64,000 nucleotides of DNA from Granulosicoccaceae sp. 1_MG-2023 (GCA_030546905.1 JAUOPI010000016.1:27629-91628); one strand, 5' to 3'; positions 8,637 to 18,688 are shown, counted from the first letter of the stretch. Notes: generated by a model from the letters alone, not told the origin. Numbers and translations: made by a program.

Positions 8637-9578
8637 GTGTCCGGCACCTATTACAAACAGAACCGTATCAAAAAGCTGCGCGCCTTTTGCCACACCGCCA
8701 AGCTGGGCAGTGTCACCAAAGCCGCAGACAAGCTGTTTGCCAGTCAGCCTACGGTCTCCCTGCAGATCAAAGCGCTGGAAGAAGAAATGAGCGTGCAGCT
8801 GTTCGAGCGGCGCGGCCCCTATCTCAAGCTGACCTCCGAGGGGGAGATTCTCTACAAGCTGGCCTTGCCGCTGGTGCAAGGGGTTGATCAGTTGCAGGAA
8901 ACCTTTAACGCCCACTGCGGCAAGCTCAGCAGCGGCGAGCTGACGATTGCCGCCGGTGAGTCGACGATACTTTATATCCTGCCCGAGCCGGTGCGACAGT
9001 TCTCCGAACGCTATCCGGATGTGCGCCTGACGCTGGCCAATGTGACAGGCCGCGACGGCATGGCCATGTTGCGTGCCGATCAGGCCGATTTTGCGGTCGG
9101 TTCCATGCTTGAAGTGCCTCAGGACGTGGAATACACCTCGTTTGTCAGTTATGACCCGGTGCTGATCACCCCGCTCGATCATCCGCTGGCGCAGCGTGAG
9201 AAGGTCACTCTGCACGATATCAGTCCGCATGGCCTGATTCTGCCGCCGCGTCATTTGAGTACCTGGCGTATCGTCAAAATGGTCTTCGCCCAGAATAACG
9301 TGAATTACAACGTTGCCCTGGAGGCCGGTGGCTGGGAAGTGATCAAGCGCTATGTCAGTCTCGGCATGGGCATTTCCATTGTTACCGACGTTTGCCTGAC
9401 CGAGGAAGACCGCAAGCGGTTTGCGGTGATCAATCTGTCGGAATACTTCCCCAAGCGCACCTACGGGATAGTGACCCGCCGCGAGCGCTTTCTGTCCGCC
9501 CCGGCCAAACGCTTTATCGAGCTGATGGAGCAGCAGTATTCCCAGTATGCCAGCGAGGCGCTGGGACGGGATTTATAG
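8637..9578 (+). CDS. LysR family transcriptional regulator, CysB-like
   Basis: With the GTG start this is 313 residues, typical for LysR. The N-terminal winged HTH is clear (AFCHTAKLGSVTKAADKL then ASQPTVSLQIKALEEEM), followed by a periplasmic-binding-like effector domain. The sequence style, for example SGELTIAAGESTILYILPE and the Thr-rich pocket, is closest to the CysB/Cbl branch. CysB proteins sense sulfur status through acetylserine or sulfur metabolites. The gene is divergent from an SLC13-type anion permease, so I infer control of sulfur-anion uptake. The GTG start was preferred because a strong -10 lies between it and the longer in-frame ATG at 8538. Confidence 0.82.
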   Translation: MSGTYYKQNRIKKLRAFCHTAKLGSVTKAADKLFASQPTVSLQIKALEEEMSVQLFERRGPYLKLTSEGEILYKLALPLVQGVDQLQETFNAHCGKLSSGELTIAAGESTILYILPEPVRQFSERYPDVRLTLANVTGRDGMAMLRADQADFAVGSMLEVPQDVEYTSFVSYDPVLITPLDHPLAQREKVTLHDISPHGLILPPRHLSTWRIVKMVFAQNNVNYNVALEAGGWEVIKRYVSLGMGISIVTDVCLTEEDRKRFAVINLSEYFPKRTYGIVTRRERFLSAPAKRFIELMEQQYSQYASEALGRDL

Positions 9579-9594
9579 CGTTTTTGTATATACG

Positions 9595-9615
9595 TCACCG
9601 GTCTTTCGCCGGTGA
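9595..9615. terminator. Stem-loop after LysR gene, weak terminator candidate
   Basis: TCACCGG and CCGGTGA form a perfect 7-bp stem with a TCTTTCG loop, 16 bases after the regulator stop. No T-run follows, so termination is uncertain; it may instead be part of the gltA leader region. Confidence 0.3.
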
Positions 9616-9697
9616 TGCAGTCTATGCGGTGGCGGCCTTATGCGTCGCTGCGCGAGCCAGTTAGTGCATACACTCTGCATTTATAAGGAGAGGTTTC

Positions 9698-11005
9698 ATG
9701 AGCAAGAAAACAGTCACTGTCACGGACAATGAAACGGGCAAGTCGATTGAGCTGGAAGTTCTGCAACCCAGTTGCGGCACTGAAACCATCGATATCAGCC
9801 CGCTGTACAAGGAACTCGGTTACTTTACCTACGACCCCGGCTTTGTTTCGACAGCCAGTACCTGGTCGAAAATCACCTTTCTCGACGGTGACGAAGGACG
9901 CCTCGAATACCGTGGCTACCCGATCGAGCAGCTGGCTGAAAAAAGCACATTTCTTGAAGTCTGCTACCTGATCCTGCACGGTGAGTTGCCGACCGCGGAA
10001 CAGCTCGCTGCCTATGAGCAGAAAATCACCCGCCACACCCTGCCCCACGAACAGCTCAGCAAATTCTACAACGGCTTCCGCCGCGATGCGCATCCGATGG
10101 CAATCATGGTTGGCGTGGTCGGCGCGCTGTCGTCCTTCTACCACGACAATATGGATATTTTTAATCCGTCGCACCGCATCGATGCGGCCAATCTGCTGGT
10201 GGCTAAAATTCCGACCATCGCAGCCTGGGCGCACCGCTACTCCACCGGCAAGCCTTTCATGTATCCGAAAAACGATCTGAGCTACGCCGAAAACTTCCTC
10301 TACATGATGTTTGCCATGCCGACGGAAGATTACAAGCCTGACCCGCTTATGGCCAAAGCGCTGGATTTGATCATGATCCTGCATGCTGACCACGAGCAGA
10401 ATGCGTCGACCTCCACGGTCCGTCTTTGCGGTAGCTCCGAAGCCAACGCGTTTGCGGCCATTTCAGGTGGCATAGGCGCCTTGTGGGGACCGGCACACGG
10501 CGGCGCCAATGAAGCCGTGGTGCGCATGCTGACCGATATCGTCGAGTCGGGCAAACCCCTGTCCGAGTTTATCGACCGGGCAAAAGACAAGAACGACCCC
10601 TTCCGTCTGATGGGTTTTGGTCACCGGGTCTACAAAAACTTTGACCCCCGCGCCAAAATCATCCGCAAGGTCTGCCACGATCTGCTGCAAAGCGGCCGCA
10701 TAAACAACACGCATGAGCGCCTGTTTGAGGTGGCCATGGAGCTGGAAAAAATCGCACTGGAAGACGATTACTTCAAAGACCGCAATCTCTACCCGAACGT
10801 CGACTTTTATTCCGGCATTATCTTCCTGGCGATGGGCATCCCGACCAGCATGTTTACCGTGATGTTCGCGCTGTCACGCACCATCGGCTGGATTTCCCAG
10901 TGGAATGAGATGATGAGCGACAACAAAGTCCGCATCGGTCGCCCACGTCAGCTGTATATCGGCGAGACAACCCGCGATTACGTGCCTATTGATCAGCGCT
11001 CGTAA
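9698..11005 (+). CDS. gltA: Citrate synthase, type II (hexameric, NADH-sensitive class)
   Basis: This 435-residue enzyme condenses acetyl-CoA and oxaloacetate to citrate at the entry of the TCA cycle. Active-site residues are visible: the histidine in GPAHGGANE (H267), the histidine in [14 protein letters not shown] (H309) and the aspartate in NVDFYSG (D369). The N-terminal beta-sheet domain (about residues 1-50) is that of the Gram-negative type II enzyme. AAGGAGAG sits well before the ATG. It is monocistronic, bounded by a strong terminator. Its placement near glcB and pckA groups acetate-handling functions. Confidence 0.96.
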   Translation: MSKKTVTVTDNETGKSIELEVLQPSCGTETIDISPLYKELGYFTYDPGFVSTASTWSKITFLDGDEGRLEYRGYPIEQLAEKSTFLEVCYLILHGELPTAEQLAAYEQKITRHTLPHEQLSKFYNGFRRDAHPMAIMVGVVGALSSFYHDNMDIFNPSHRIDAANLLVAKIPTIAAWAHRYSTGKPFMYPKNDLSYAENFLYMMFAMPTEDYKPDPLMAKALDLIMILHADHEQNASTSTVRLCGSSEANAFAAISGGIGALWGPAHGGANEAVVRMLTDIVESGKPLSEFIDRAKDKNDPFRLMGFGHRVYKNFDPRAKIIRKVCHDLLQSGRINNTHERLFEVAMELEKIALEDDYFKDRNLYPNVDFYSGIIFLAMGIPTSMFTVMFALSRTIGWISQWNEMMSDNKVRIGRPRQLYIGETTRDYVPIDQRS

Positions 11006-11024
11006 CAGGTCGCGCACCGTGACA

Positions 11025-11055
11025 CAAAAAAGCCGGCTGTATGCCGGCTTTTTTT
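11025..11055. terminator. Bidirectional terminator between gltA and rhodanese gene
   Basis: AGCCGGC and GCCGGCT (11031-11037 and 11043-11049) form a perfect stem around TGTAT, with an A-run before and seven Ts after. It serves the convergent gltA and rhodanese genes. Confidence 0.93.
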
Positions 11056-11082
11056 ATGTCTGGTTTTAAAAGCGCGCTTCAA

Positions 11083-11505
11083 TCAGCATTGCTCCCAGGG
11101 CAGTCCGTGAAAGCGCCAGCCACCGAGTTTGCCGCGCTGGTGATCTTCGTTGAGCTCGCCCTCAAAGCCTTCTTCGATATTGAAGACATTCTGCAAGCCT
11201 GCTTCCAGGAGTTTTTTGCCGGCTTCGAAGGAGCGTTTACCGCTGCGGCAGATCAATAGCATCGGCACGCTGTCATCTTCGTTATCCGATGACACGCCGC
11301 CAAGCAGCACCTTGCGCACATCCTGAACAAAGTGAGGATTCACCACCCACTCGTGTTCGTCCAGCCAGGGAATATGAATGGCGCCGGTCGGGTGTCCGAC
11401 AAACAGGTACTCCATACTTGAGCGCACATCAATAATCAGCGCGCCGGGGTTGTCCTGCACCATATTCCAGGCGTCAATGCAGCTAATTTGTACCGGTTCA
11501 AGCAT
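11083..11505 (-). CDS. Rhodanese-like domain protein
   Basis: This 140-residue single-domain protein has the rhodanese fold: the CH2A-type start I-I-D-V-R-S-S-x-E-Y, the internal G-H-P-T-G-A-I-H-I-P motif and the active-site loop CRSGKRS with catalytic C86. Rhodaneses carry sulfur as a cysteine persulfide and donate it to cyanide or protein acceptors. The loop has six residues, as in sulfurtransferases rather than Cdc25-like phosphatases. It reads in the same direction as pckA but is separated from it by a terminator, so it likely has its own promoter. The physiological acceptor is unknown. Confidence 0.88.
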   Translation of the reverse strand: MLEPVQISCIDAWNMVQDNPGALIIDVRSSMEYLFVGHPTGAIHIPWLDEHEWVVNPHFVQDVRKVLLGGVSSDNEDDSVPMLLICRSGKRSFEAGKKLLEAGLQNVFNIEEGFEGELNEDHQRGKLGGWRFHGLPWEQC

Positions 11506-11521
11506 CGTTCCTGCGACCCTA

Positions 11522-11554
11522 AAACAAAAAAAGGCGGATACCGTAGTATCCGCC
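11522..11554 (-). terminator. Rho-independent terminator of pckA
   Basis: GGCGGATA and TATCCGCC (11533-11540 and 11547-11554) form a perfect 8-bp stem. On the minus strand a T-rich run follows, so it ends transcription from pckA. Confidence 0.9.
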
Positions 11555-11589
11555 CTTTCGTACGGCTTGTCAGCCTGGTATTACGCGGC

Positions 11590-13191
11590 TCAGAGTTGCG
11601 GGCCGGCAGCTACCAGTGATTTGCCTTCTTCGGTGTCAGTGAAACGCTCGAAGTTTTCGATGAACAAAGAAGCCAGGTGTTTGGCTTTCTCTTCCCACTC
11701 GGAAGCGTTGCCGTAAGTGTCGCGCGGATCCAGGATGCTGCTGTCTACGCCGGGCAGTGCTGTCGGGGTTTCGAAGTTGAACACCGGAATGTTTTTGGTT
11801 TCAGCGTTCTCGATCGAACCGTCCAGAATGGCATCGATAATGGCGCGGGTATCTTTGATGGAGATACGTTTGCCGGTGCCGTTCCAGCCGGTGTTAACCA
11901 GATAGGCTTTGGCGCCGGACGCTTCCATACGCTTGACCAGCGTCTCTGCGTATTTGGTCGGGTGCAGCAGCAGGAAGGCTGCGCCGAAGCAGGACGAGAA
12001 TGTCGGAGTCGGTTCGGTTACGCCAACCTCAGTACCGGCCAGTTTCGCGGTGAAACCGGACAGGAAGTGGTATTTAGTCTGTTCCGGTGTCAGTTTCGAT
12101 ACCGGCGGCAGTACGCCGAAGGCATCGGCAGACAGGAAGATGACTTTGTCCGGGTGACCGGCTTTGGAGGCACCTTTTACGATGTTCTCGATGTGGTAGA
12201 TCGGGTAAGAAACACGGGTGTTCTCGGTTTTCTCACTGGAATCGAAGTCCACTGTGCCGTCTTCACGGACAACCACGTTTTCCAGCAGCGCATCACGTTT
12301 GATGGCGTGGTAGATATCCGGCTCGGCTTCTTCGCTGAGGTTGATGGTTTTGGCGTAGCAGCCGCCTTCGAAGTTGAAGACACCTTCGTCGTCCCAACCG
12401 TGCTCGTCGTCACCGATCAGTTTGCGTTTCGGATCTGTGGACAGCGTGGTTTTACCTGTACCGGAGAGGCCGAAGAAAATCGCTGAATCGCCTTTTTCAC
12501 CGACGTTGGCAGAACAGTGCATGGAGGCAATGCCTTTGAGCGGCAGCAGGTAGTTCATGACAGAGAACATACCTTTTTTCATCTCACCGCCGTACCAGGT
12601 GCCGCCGATCAGCTGCATGCGTTCAGTCAGGTTGAAAGCAACAAAGTTTTCCGAGTTCAGGCCCTGCTCTTTCCATTTCGGATTGGTCGCTTTAGCGGCG
12701 TTGAAGACGACGAAATCAGGCTCGAAGTTTTCCAGCTCTTCTTCGCTCGGGCGGATAAACATGTTTTTAACAAAGTGGGCCTGCCAGGCAACCTGAGAGA
12801 TAAAACGGACTTTCAGGCGGGTGTCAGGGTTGGCGCCGCAGTAGGCGTCAATGACAAACAGGCGGCTGCCGGACAGTTGGTTCATGGCGATTTCTTTCAG
12901 GTCGTTCCAGACTTCCTGTGTAATCGCTTTGTTGTCGTTTTTGCCCTGGTCTGCCCACCACATGGTGTCACGGGTGGTGTCGTCTTTGACGATCCATTTG
13001 TCTTTCGGTGAACGGCCGGTGAAGCGACCGGTATCGACTGCAACGCAGCCGCTTGAAGTTACAGTGCCTTTTTCAAAGCCCTCAAGACCCGGACGGGTTT
13101 CTTCTTCAAAGAGTGTGTCGTACGAGGGGTTGTACAGAATCTCGCTGACGTTAGTAATCCCGTATTGGGACAGATCCACTTGCTTGGCCAT
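11590..13191 (-). CDS. pckA: Phosphoenolpyruvate carboxykinase (ATP)
   Basis: This 533-residue enzyme converts oxaloacetate and ATP to phosphoenolpyruvate and CO2, the entry to gluconeogenesis. The kinase-1a P-loop [11 protein letters not shown] (around residues 240-250) and the following D-D-E-H-G-W and [12 protein letters not shown] motifs are intact and define the ATP-dependent class. I chose the ATG at 13191: AGGAG lies nine bases before it, whereas the in-frame ATG at 13197 would have only three bases of spacing. It follows glcB at 62 bases on the same strand and ends at a terminator, so a gntR-glcB-pckA transcript is likely. Confidence 0.95.
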   Translation of the reverse strand: MAKQVDLSQYGITNVSEILYNPSYDTLFEEETRPGLEGFEKGTVTSSGCVAVDTGRFTGRSPKDKWIVKDDTTRDTMWWADQGKNDNKAITQEVWNDLKEIAMNQLSGSRLFVIDAYCGANPDTRLKVRFISQVAWQAHFVKNMFIRPSEEELENFEPDFVVFNAAKATNPKWKEQGLNSENFVAFNLTERMQLIGGTWYGGEMKKGMFSVMNYLLPLKGIASMHCSANVGEKGDSAIFFGLSGTGKTTLSTDPKRKLIGDDEHGWDDEGVFNFEGGCYAKTINLSEEAEPDIYHAIKRDALLENVVVREDGTVDFDSSEKTENTRVSYPIYHIENIVKGASKAGHPDKVIFLSADAFGVLPPVSKLTPEQTKYHFLSGFTAKLAGTEVGVTEPTPTFSSCFGAAFLLLHPTKYAETLVKRMEASGAKAYLVNTGWNGTGKRISIKDTRAIIDAILDGSIENAETKNIPVFNFETPTALPGVDSSILDPRDTYGNASEWEEKAKHLASLFIENFERFTDTEEGKSLVAAGPQL

Positions 13192-13253
13192 TGACATATT
13201 CTCCTGCCGGTTTTCTGTGTGTATGTGATTTCGTTACTGCCGGGTGGCAGGGC

Positions 13254-15422
13254 TCAGTTGTCTGAGCCCTTGGCCACACGGCGGTAGTGATGCAGTAAGG
13301 GCTCGGTGTAGCCGCTCGGTTGTTCGCGCCCTTTCAGGACAAGATCCAGCGCCGCTTTGAATGCCACGCCGTCGTAGCCGGGTGCCATGGGGGTGTAAAG
13401 CGGGTCGCCGGCGTTTTGCTTATCGACCACCTGCGCCATGTTTTTAAACGCAGTGATCACCTGCTCCTCGGTGCAGATCCCGTGGTGCAGCCAGTTGGCC
13501 ATGTGCTGACTGGAAATACGCAGCGTAGCGCGGTCTTCCATCAGGCCGACGTTGTTGATGTCCGGTACTTTCGAGCAACCAACGCCCTGATCGATCCAGC
13601 GCACCACATAACCGAGTATGCCCTGTGCGTTGTTGTTCAGTTCGTTCTCGATATCTGTTGCGCTCAGCGAGGCGGCATCGGCCATCAGCGGAATGGTCAG
13701 AATCTTATCCAGATCAGCACGCGGACGGGATTTCAGCTCTTCCTGACGGCCGGCTACTGAGACTTTGTGGTAGTGCATGGCGTGCAGCGTAGCCGCTGTC
13801 GGCGACGGTACCCAGGCGGTGTTGGCACCGGCTTGCGGGTGGCCGATTTTCTGCTCGAGCATGTCTTTCATCAGATCCGGCATGGCCCACATGCCTTTAC
13901 CGATTTGTGCTTTACCGCTCATGCCGCAGGCCAGACCGTTGTCCACGTTCCAGTCTTCGTAGGCAGAAATCCACGGCTGGGTTTTGATCGCGCCTTTGGG
14001 CAGCATCGGGCCGGCTTCCATACTGGTATGGATTTCATCGCCGGTGCGATCCAGAAAGCCGGTGTTGATAAAGATCAGGCGGTCTTTGGCCGCGCGGATG
14101 CACTCTTTCAGGTTCACGGTGGTGCGGCGTTCTTCATCCATAACACCGATTTTCATGGTGTTGCGGGCCAGTCCCAGCGCGTCCTCGATACGGTCGAACA
14201 AGGTGTTGGCGAAAGCCACTTCTTCGGGACCGTGCATTTTCGGCTTCACGATATACATGCTGCCTTTGCGGCTGTTGCGGTACTTGCCTTTGCCCTTCAG
14301 ATCGTAAAGTGCGATCAGCGTGGTGACCATGCCATCGAGCATGCCTTCGGGCACTTCGGCGCCGCTGGCATCGAGCACGGCATCGGTGGTCATCAGGTGG
14401 CCGACATTGCGCACCAGCAGCGTGCTGCGGCCGGGCAGTGTCAGGGTGCTGCCGTCCGGTGCGGTAAAGCTCACGTCAGCACGCAGTTTACGCTCGATGG
14501 TTTTGCCGCCTTTTTCAAAGGATTCGGCCAAATCACCGCGCATCAGACCAAGCCAGTTGCTGTAAACGCCGACCTTGTCTTCGGCATCCACGGCGGCGAC
14601 GGAGTCTTCGCAGTCCTGGATGGTGGTGATGGCCGATTCGAGAACCAGATCCTTAATGCCGGCCGGGTGTTGTCCGCCCACAGGGTTGCTCGCATCGATC
14701 AGCACCTGAATGTGCAGATTGTTGTTTTTCAGCAGTACCACGGCCGGCGCTTCCTGACCGTCGTAACCGGCGAACTGGGCCGGGTCCTGCAGACCGGTTT
14801 CGCTGCCGTCGGCGGTGGTGACAAACAGCTGGCCGTCGCGCACAGCATAGGCTTTGGCGGTGGCATGGCTGCCTTTTGCCAGCGGTGCGGCGCCGTCGAG
14901 AAAGTCCATGGCCAGCGCGATGACTTTTTCGCCGCGTGCCGGGTTGTAGCCGCCGCCGATGGCGGTTTCGCCTTCATTGGGGATGATGTCGCTGCCGTAA
15001 ACGGCGTCGTACAGGCTGCCCCAACGGGCGTTCGCAGCGTTCAGTGCGTAGCGGGCGTTGTTGACCGGTACCACAAGCTGCGGGCCGGCAATGGTGGCGA
15101 TCTCATCGTCAACATTGGTGGTGGTGATGCTGAAATCCTCACCCTCGTCGAGCAGGTAGCCGATTTCCTTTAGGAAGGCTTTGTATTCGGCGGCATCGTG
15201 CGCACGGTCTTTACGTTCCTTGTGCCAGGCGTCGATTTTGGCCTGCAGCTCGTCCCGTTTGGCCAGCAGCTCTCGGTTGCGCGGGGCAAGCTCGGCCAGA
15301 ATGGCAGCAAAATCCGTCCAGTATTTTGTCGTGTCCACGCCCACATCGGGGGCAATGCTTTCGACAAGATCGTATAGAGGTTTAGCGATCTGAAGATCGG
15401 CGACGTTGACTCTCTCTACCAT
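13254..15422 (-). CDS. glcB: Malate synthase G
   Basis: This 722-residue protein matches malate synthase G in length and motifs: the [16 protein letters not shown] block, [22 protein letters not shown] and GMWAMPDLM. It makes malate from glyoxylate and acetyl-CoA, completing the glyoxylate route for growth on C2 compounds. The ATG at 15422 was preferred over a TTG at 15440; GAGAG lies upstream at suitable distance. Isocitrate lyase is not in the window. The gene lies 33 bases after a GntR regulator and 62 bases before pckA, all on one strand, which suggests one transcription unit. Confidence 0.95.
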   Translation of the reverse strand: MVERVNVADLQIAKPLYDLVESIAPDVGVDTTKYWTDFAAILAELAPRNRELLAKRDELQAKIDAWHKERKDRAHDAAEYKAFLKEIGYLLDEGEDFSITTTNVDDEIATIAGPQLVVPVNNARYALNAANARWGSLYDAVYGSDIIPNEGETAIGGGYNPARGEKVIALAMDFLDGAAPLAKGSHATAKAYAVRDGQLFVTTADGSETGLQDPAQFAGYDGQEAPAVVLLKNNNLHIQVLIDASNPVGGQHPAGIKDLVLESAITTIQDCEDSVAAVDAEDKVGVYSNWLGLMRGDLAESFEKGGKTIERKLRADVSFTAPDGSTLTLPGRSTLLVRNVGHLMTTDAVLDASGAEVPEGMLDGMVTTLIALYDLKGKGKYRNSRKGSMYIVKPKMHGPEEVAFANTLFDRIEDALGLARNTMKIGVMDEERRTTVNLKECIRAAKDRLIFINTGFLDRTGDEIHTSMEAGPMLPKGAIKTQPWISAYEDWNVDNGLACGMSGKAQIGKGMWAMPDLMKDMLEQKIGHPQAGANTAWVPSPTAATLHAMHYHKVSVAGRQEELKSRPRADLDKILTIPLMADAASLSATDIENELNNNAQGILGYVVRWIDQGVGCSKVPDINNVGLMEDRATLRISSQHMANWLHHGICTEEQVITAFKNMAQVVDKQNAGDPLYTPMAPGYDGVAFKAALDLVLKGREQPSGYTEPLLHHYRRVAKGSDN

Positions 15423-15455
15423 GGATTGACTCTCTCTCAAGTATATTTAATCGGT

Positions 15456-16163
15456 TTATTTATCGAGACTGCCGGGGATAGTGTGGTGTTCGGAGGTGAA
15501 GCTTTTTTTTGCATGTTCGCGCGCGGCGCGGATGTGGTGGCGCATCATGACTTCAGCCATTTCGCCGTCACGCCGGGCGATCGCCGCGACGATTTCGGTG
15601 TGCTCGATCAGCGCCTGGTCAGGACGCGGACCGCTGCCGCTGAATTTCTTGCGGTAGAAATGCACGAGCTCGAATAAATCGCGCGACAGCATGCGTATCA
15701 GGCGTTCGTTATGACTGCCCAGTACGATGCAATAGTGAAAATCAAAATCAACGGACTTGTACTCGGCCCGGGAAATCGATTTGCCGCATTTACTTTGAAG
15801 GTTCAGCAAGGAATGCAGGTGTTCGATCTCGGCATCGGTCATATTCTCCGCGGCCAGACGCGCCGCGAGTCCTTCGAGTGATTCGCGGACCTGATAGATT
15901 TCCAGAAGGCTTTCATTGCTGAGCGTGACGACGCGCGCACCCACGTTGGCTTGCCGCTCAACCAGGTTGCTGCTTTCGAGCTTGGCGATAGCCTCGCGCA
16001 AAGAGCTGCGACTGACGCCGAAGTTCTTCGCCAGTTCCGGCTCACTGATCTTGGCGCCCGGCTCGATATCGCCGTCCATGATCGCTGCCCGTAGTTGGAC
16101 ATAGACCTTGTCCACCAGCGTGCGGGGACCGTCAGCATTGGAATTTAAATAGGATGTCGCCAT
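15456..16163 (-). CDS. GntR family regulator, FCD (FadR) subfamily
   Basis: This 235-residue protein has an N-terminal winged HTH (KVYVQLRAAIMDGDIEPG, then LAKNFGVSRSSLREAIAKLE) and a C-terminal all-helical FCD ligand domain with the metal-binding-type residues D, H and H spread through it (for example DFDFHY and RHHIRAAREH). The ATG at 16163 is used rather than the upstream GTG at 16202. It lies just before glcB, so the ligand may be a C2-C4 organic acid. Two palindromes of the type TNGTN(2)ACNA overlap and precede its promoter, so it probably represses itself and the downstream genes. The ligand identity is not visible. Confidence 0.85.
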   Translation of the reverse strand: MATSYLNSNADGPRTLVDKVYVQLRAAIMDGDIEPGAKISEPELAKNFGVSRSSLREAIAKLESSNLVERQANVGARVVTLSNESLLEIYQVRESLEGLAARLAAENMTDAEIEHLHSLLNLQSKCGKSISRAEYKSVDFDFHYCIVLGSHNERLIRMLSRDLFELVHFYRKKFSGSGPRPDQALIEHTEIVAAIARRDGEMAEVMMRHHIRAAREHAKKSFTSEHHTIPGSLDK

Positions 16164-16213
16164 TTTCGCCTTCAAGCATTGTGTAAAAACAATGGTTGTC
16201 ACGCGTTTTTCAA

Positions 16214-16225
16214 AGTGTCGACATT
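16214..16225. promoter_or_regulatory. Candidate GntR operator overlapping -10/+1
   Basis: AGTGTCGACATT contains the palindrome TGTCGACA. It overlaps the -10 box and start point of the predicted gntR promoter, the position expected for a repressor. It shares its core with the site at 16287-16298. Confidence 0.55.
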
Positions 16226-16251
16226 AACGGCTTTTATCAGACGGTTGTCAA
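16223..16251 (-). promoter_or_regulatory. Promoter of gntR-glcB-pckA
   Basis: On the minus strand a perfect TTGACA (16251-16246), a 17-bp spacer and GTTAAT (16228-16223) form a sigma70-type promoter. The start point would fall inside the proximal TGTCGACA palindrome. An inverted repeat CATTGT-N6-ACAATG at 16177-16194 lies in the leader. Confidence 0.6.
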
Positions 16252-16286
16252 GGCTAAAGCGGCATAAATCTGGAAATTGCGACGGT

Positions 16287-16298
16287 ATTGTCGACAAT
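16287..16298. promoter_or_regulatory. Candidate distal GntR operator
   Basis: ATTGTCGACAAT is a perfect 12-bp palindrome that fits the FadR-subfamily consensus TNGT-N-ACNA. Its centre is 73 bp, about seven helical turns, from that of the proximal site, which would allow cooperative or looped binding. Confidence 0.55.
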
Positions 16299-16335
16299 CT
16301 GCCCAAAAATGCCGCTAATAAATCAATCAGAATGA

Positions 16336-18537
16336 CTATTCCGGGGCGGCGGTTTCTGCGCCCCGCTTCAGTGCCCGTGCCCGCCAGCGGCTCAGCATCT
16401 CAGGCGTCAGGGATGCGGCATCAAAGTCCGCCGGCACAGCCAGACCGCTGCCGGCCAGCAAACGGTGATCTTCAATTCCCTGGGCAAAGGCCTCCCAGCG
16501 GCGACTGCTGACCAGCCCGCTGCCCTGCTCATAGACCACGGCGAAATCGGGCCGGCGGCCGTCAAAGTCATCCCACACTGAGCTGCCGGTGGCATCGCTG
16601 TAAGCCCAGAAGCCGATCGCGTTGGCGCCGCGCTGCCAGGCGTGCCAGCCCAGAACGCGGTAATCCTGCATGGGCGAGGCGGCCTTGGCCGGCACATCCG
16701 GGATATGAAAAAAGCCCTGCGCGACGTTGCTGTCATCAAAATAGCTGCCGACCGCGGAATGATAGAGTTTTGAGACGGGTTGCCATTGATCGACCAGCTC
16801 TTCGAGCGCCTGCAGCTGGGCAACCGTAGTCGGATCGGAGCTGGTGGAAATCGGGTTGGCATAGATCTGTGCCGACGGCAGGGTCTCGCGGATCAGCAGC
16901 GCCACCTCTCTGAATACGCGGGTTTCCTCGCCGCTGATTTCGTCCATCGGGTACAGCGCCCAGTCCTGCGGCGCGTAGCCCGCATCACGGAGCAAATCGT
17001 CGATCCGGCTCAGCCAGGTACGGAAGGCGTTTGCCCTGGCGGGCGGAATCTGCGTTTGTGACGGCGTAATGCCGAAGGGATTGTCCTTGCCGGTCCAGCC
17101 AAGATACAGGTGCACCTTGCCGTGCCCCTTGTAGCGCACCAGATCGGCCAGAAAACGTTGCTGCGCTTTGTTGTCGGACTTGCCGTCGAGGTTCAGGCCG
17201 GGAATGTCCGACGGATGAATCACCCAGACATTGACATGATGGGCCAGTAAATCGGCCATGGTCTGCGCCGGATCGGACCAGAGTGGCAGATCGCGGCTGT
17301 AAGCCCAGACCTTGGCATCGAGCGCTGCAGGCGCAAAGTCGCTGTCGGGCAGTACGGTAAATTGCAGCGGGAAACGCTGTTCCAGTGCCGTGCCTTTCAA
17401 TGTCAGTGTGGCCTGAGTCCGGCCTGCCGGCAGTTTGCTGAGGTCGGCCTGCACCCAGAGCAGTTCGGGCCAGCCCGCCTGCACCTGTAGCTTGCCGTCC
17501 TGCAGCGGTTTGAGCGGGTCGTAAACCAACTCACCATCGGCGGTCATGACCCGTCCGACCTGAAACAACTGCAGCGCCCCGGCCGGCACGCCGTCGATGC
17601 TGACACTCACTTCGCTGAGGCCCATGCCGGTACTGTAGACACCTATCGCAGCGATTTCCGTTTCGCTGTCCAGCCCGGCAAATTGCAATTGCGCCGGCGC
17701 GCCCACGAGCACTTCCGGCCCCCACTGCCCCGGTTTATCGTCCCAGGCCCCGGCAACCCAGGCGACCTGTCCGGTGCCGATTGCCTCGCGCCAGCGTTCC
17801 CGGCTGTCACTGCGGTCGGCGGCGCGGATCTCGAAATTCAGGCGCAGCTGGGCCGCGGCGTCATCGCGGATGGCCTGCAGGTCCGGCGCATCAAACGGCT
17901 CGGCTGCGGCCAGTGCGCGGGCGACTTCGCCGGGGACGAACTCAATCTCGTCGATCTGCACATAAGCACTGCCGGCGTGCAGGGCGAGGCTGAAGCGGTG
18001 CCCGAGATCACGTACGGGGATTTCAATCCAGTAGCTCTTCTTATCCGGTGGCATCAGGCCGGCCGGTTCACGGTAGCTGCCGACCAGCCTGGCCTGCCCC
18101 TTGGTATTGTGACTGTAAACGTCGATCTGGCGCGGCAATTCCGTGCCGGCATAGCGCCCCAGCCCGGCATGTACGCGGACCCGGCCGGAGACGCTGTCAG
18201 CGCCATCGCGGCGTTGCAGATCGATCACCACCGGTGTCTGTCCGAACCAGCCGACGCCGCCATCGCGCACCCACAGCGGCGGCCGTTCGAGTTTGCCGTC
18301 AGTGAGCTCGGCCGCATCAGTCGGCGAGCGGCTTGGTGCATAGTTCGGTTCGGGCAGAAAAGCGCTGACCGCGATCGGCGCACGGTCGGCCGAGACTTCG
18401 GCCCCGGCCTGATCAAGAAAACCGCTGGTGAGGCGTTCGACATACCCTTTGGCGCGGGCGATCTGATTTTCATCGCAGGCGGCAAGCAACAACAGACTGG
18501 CGAGGATGATGGTTTGGCGGAGCAGCACGACTGGCAT
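16336..18537 (-). CDS. DUF4091 domain lipoprotein, possible glycoside hydrolase-like
   Basis: This 733-residue protein has a lipoprotein signal peptide (LLLLAAC, C21). The N-terminal half is beta-rich, with alternating Trp/Val/Asp patterns like carbohydrate-binding or galactose-binding-like modules. The centre looks like a TIM barrel (KVHLYLGWTGKDN, then DWALYPMDEISGEE with acidic residues in a catalytic-like position). The C-terminus carries the DUF4091 signature: an A-I-G-F-W-A-Y-S-D segment and R-R-W-E-A-F-A-Q-G-I-E-D-H-R-L-L. DUF4091 usually closes GH-like proteins of unknown substrate. It stands alone between the gntR promoter and a divergent lipoprotein. No transporter or sugar operon is adjacent, so the substrate is unknown. 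Confidence 0.78.
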   Translation of the reverse strand: MPVVLLRQTIILASLLLLAACDENQIARAKGYVERLTSGFLDQAGAEVSADRAPIAVSAFLPEPNYAPSRSPTDAAELTDGKLERPPLWVRDGGVGWFGQTPVVIDLQRRDGADSVSGRVRVHAGLGRYAGTELPRQIDVYSHNTKGQARLVGSYREPAGLMPPDKKSYWIEIPVRDLGHRFSLALHAGSAYVQIDEIEFVPGEVARALAAAEPFDAPDLQAIRDDAAAQLRLNFEIRAADRSDSRERWREAIGTGQVAWVAGAWDDKPGQWGPEVLVGAPAQLQFAGLDSETEIAAIGVYSTGMGLSEVSVSIDGVPAGALQLFQVGRVMTADGELVYDPLKPLQDGKLQVQAGWPELLWVQADLSKLPAGRTQATLTLKGTALEQRFPLQFTVLPDSDFAPAALDAKVWAYSRDLPLWSDPAQTMADLLAHHVNVWVIHPSDIPGLNLDGKSDNKAQQRFLADLVRYKGHGKVHLYLGWTGKDNPFGITPSQTQIPPARANAFRTWLSRIDDLLRDAGYAPQDWALYPMDEISGEETRVFREVALLIRETLPSAQIYANPISTSSDPTTVAQLQALEELVDQWQPVSKLYHSAVGSYFDDSNVAQGFFHIPDVPAKAASPMQDYRVLGWHAWQRGANAIGFWAYSDATGSSVWDDFDGRRPDFAVVYEQGSGLVSSRRWEAFAQGIEDHRLLAGSGLAVPADFDAASLTPEMLSRWRARALKRGAETAAPE

Positions 18538-18688
18538 AAGGGGCCTGTTCCTGGTTAAAGGTGTTCAGAATGTTTGCGATGGTAACACCGCGCACCAGCG
18601 GCTTCGCGCTGCCGCGCTGACTATTAAGCAAGGATTCAGTCAGGCACGGGTAGGCTTTGCCGCAACCTCCCCCAATCAGGAAGCGGAT

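Noticed and set aside
13767..15173. 468-codon open frame on the plus strand opposite glcB
   Set aside because: It is the mirror of the GC-rich glcB coding strand. glcB has a full-length, motif-complete product, while the plus frame has low-complexity composition and no family motif.
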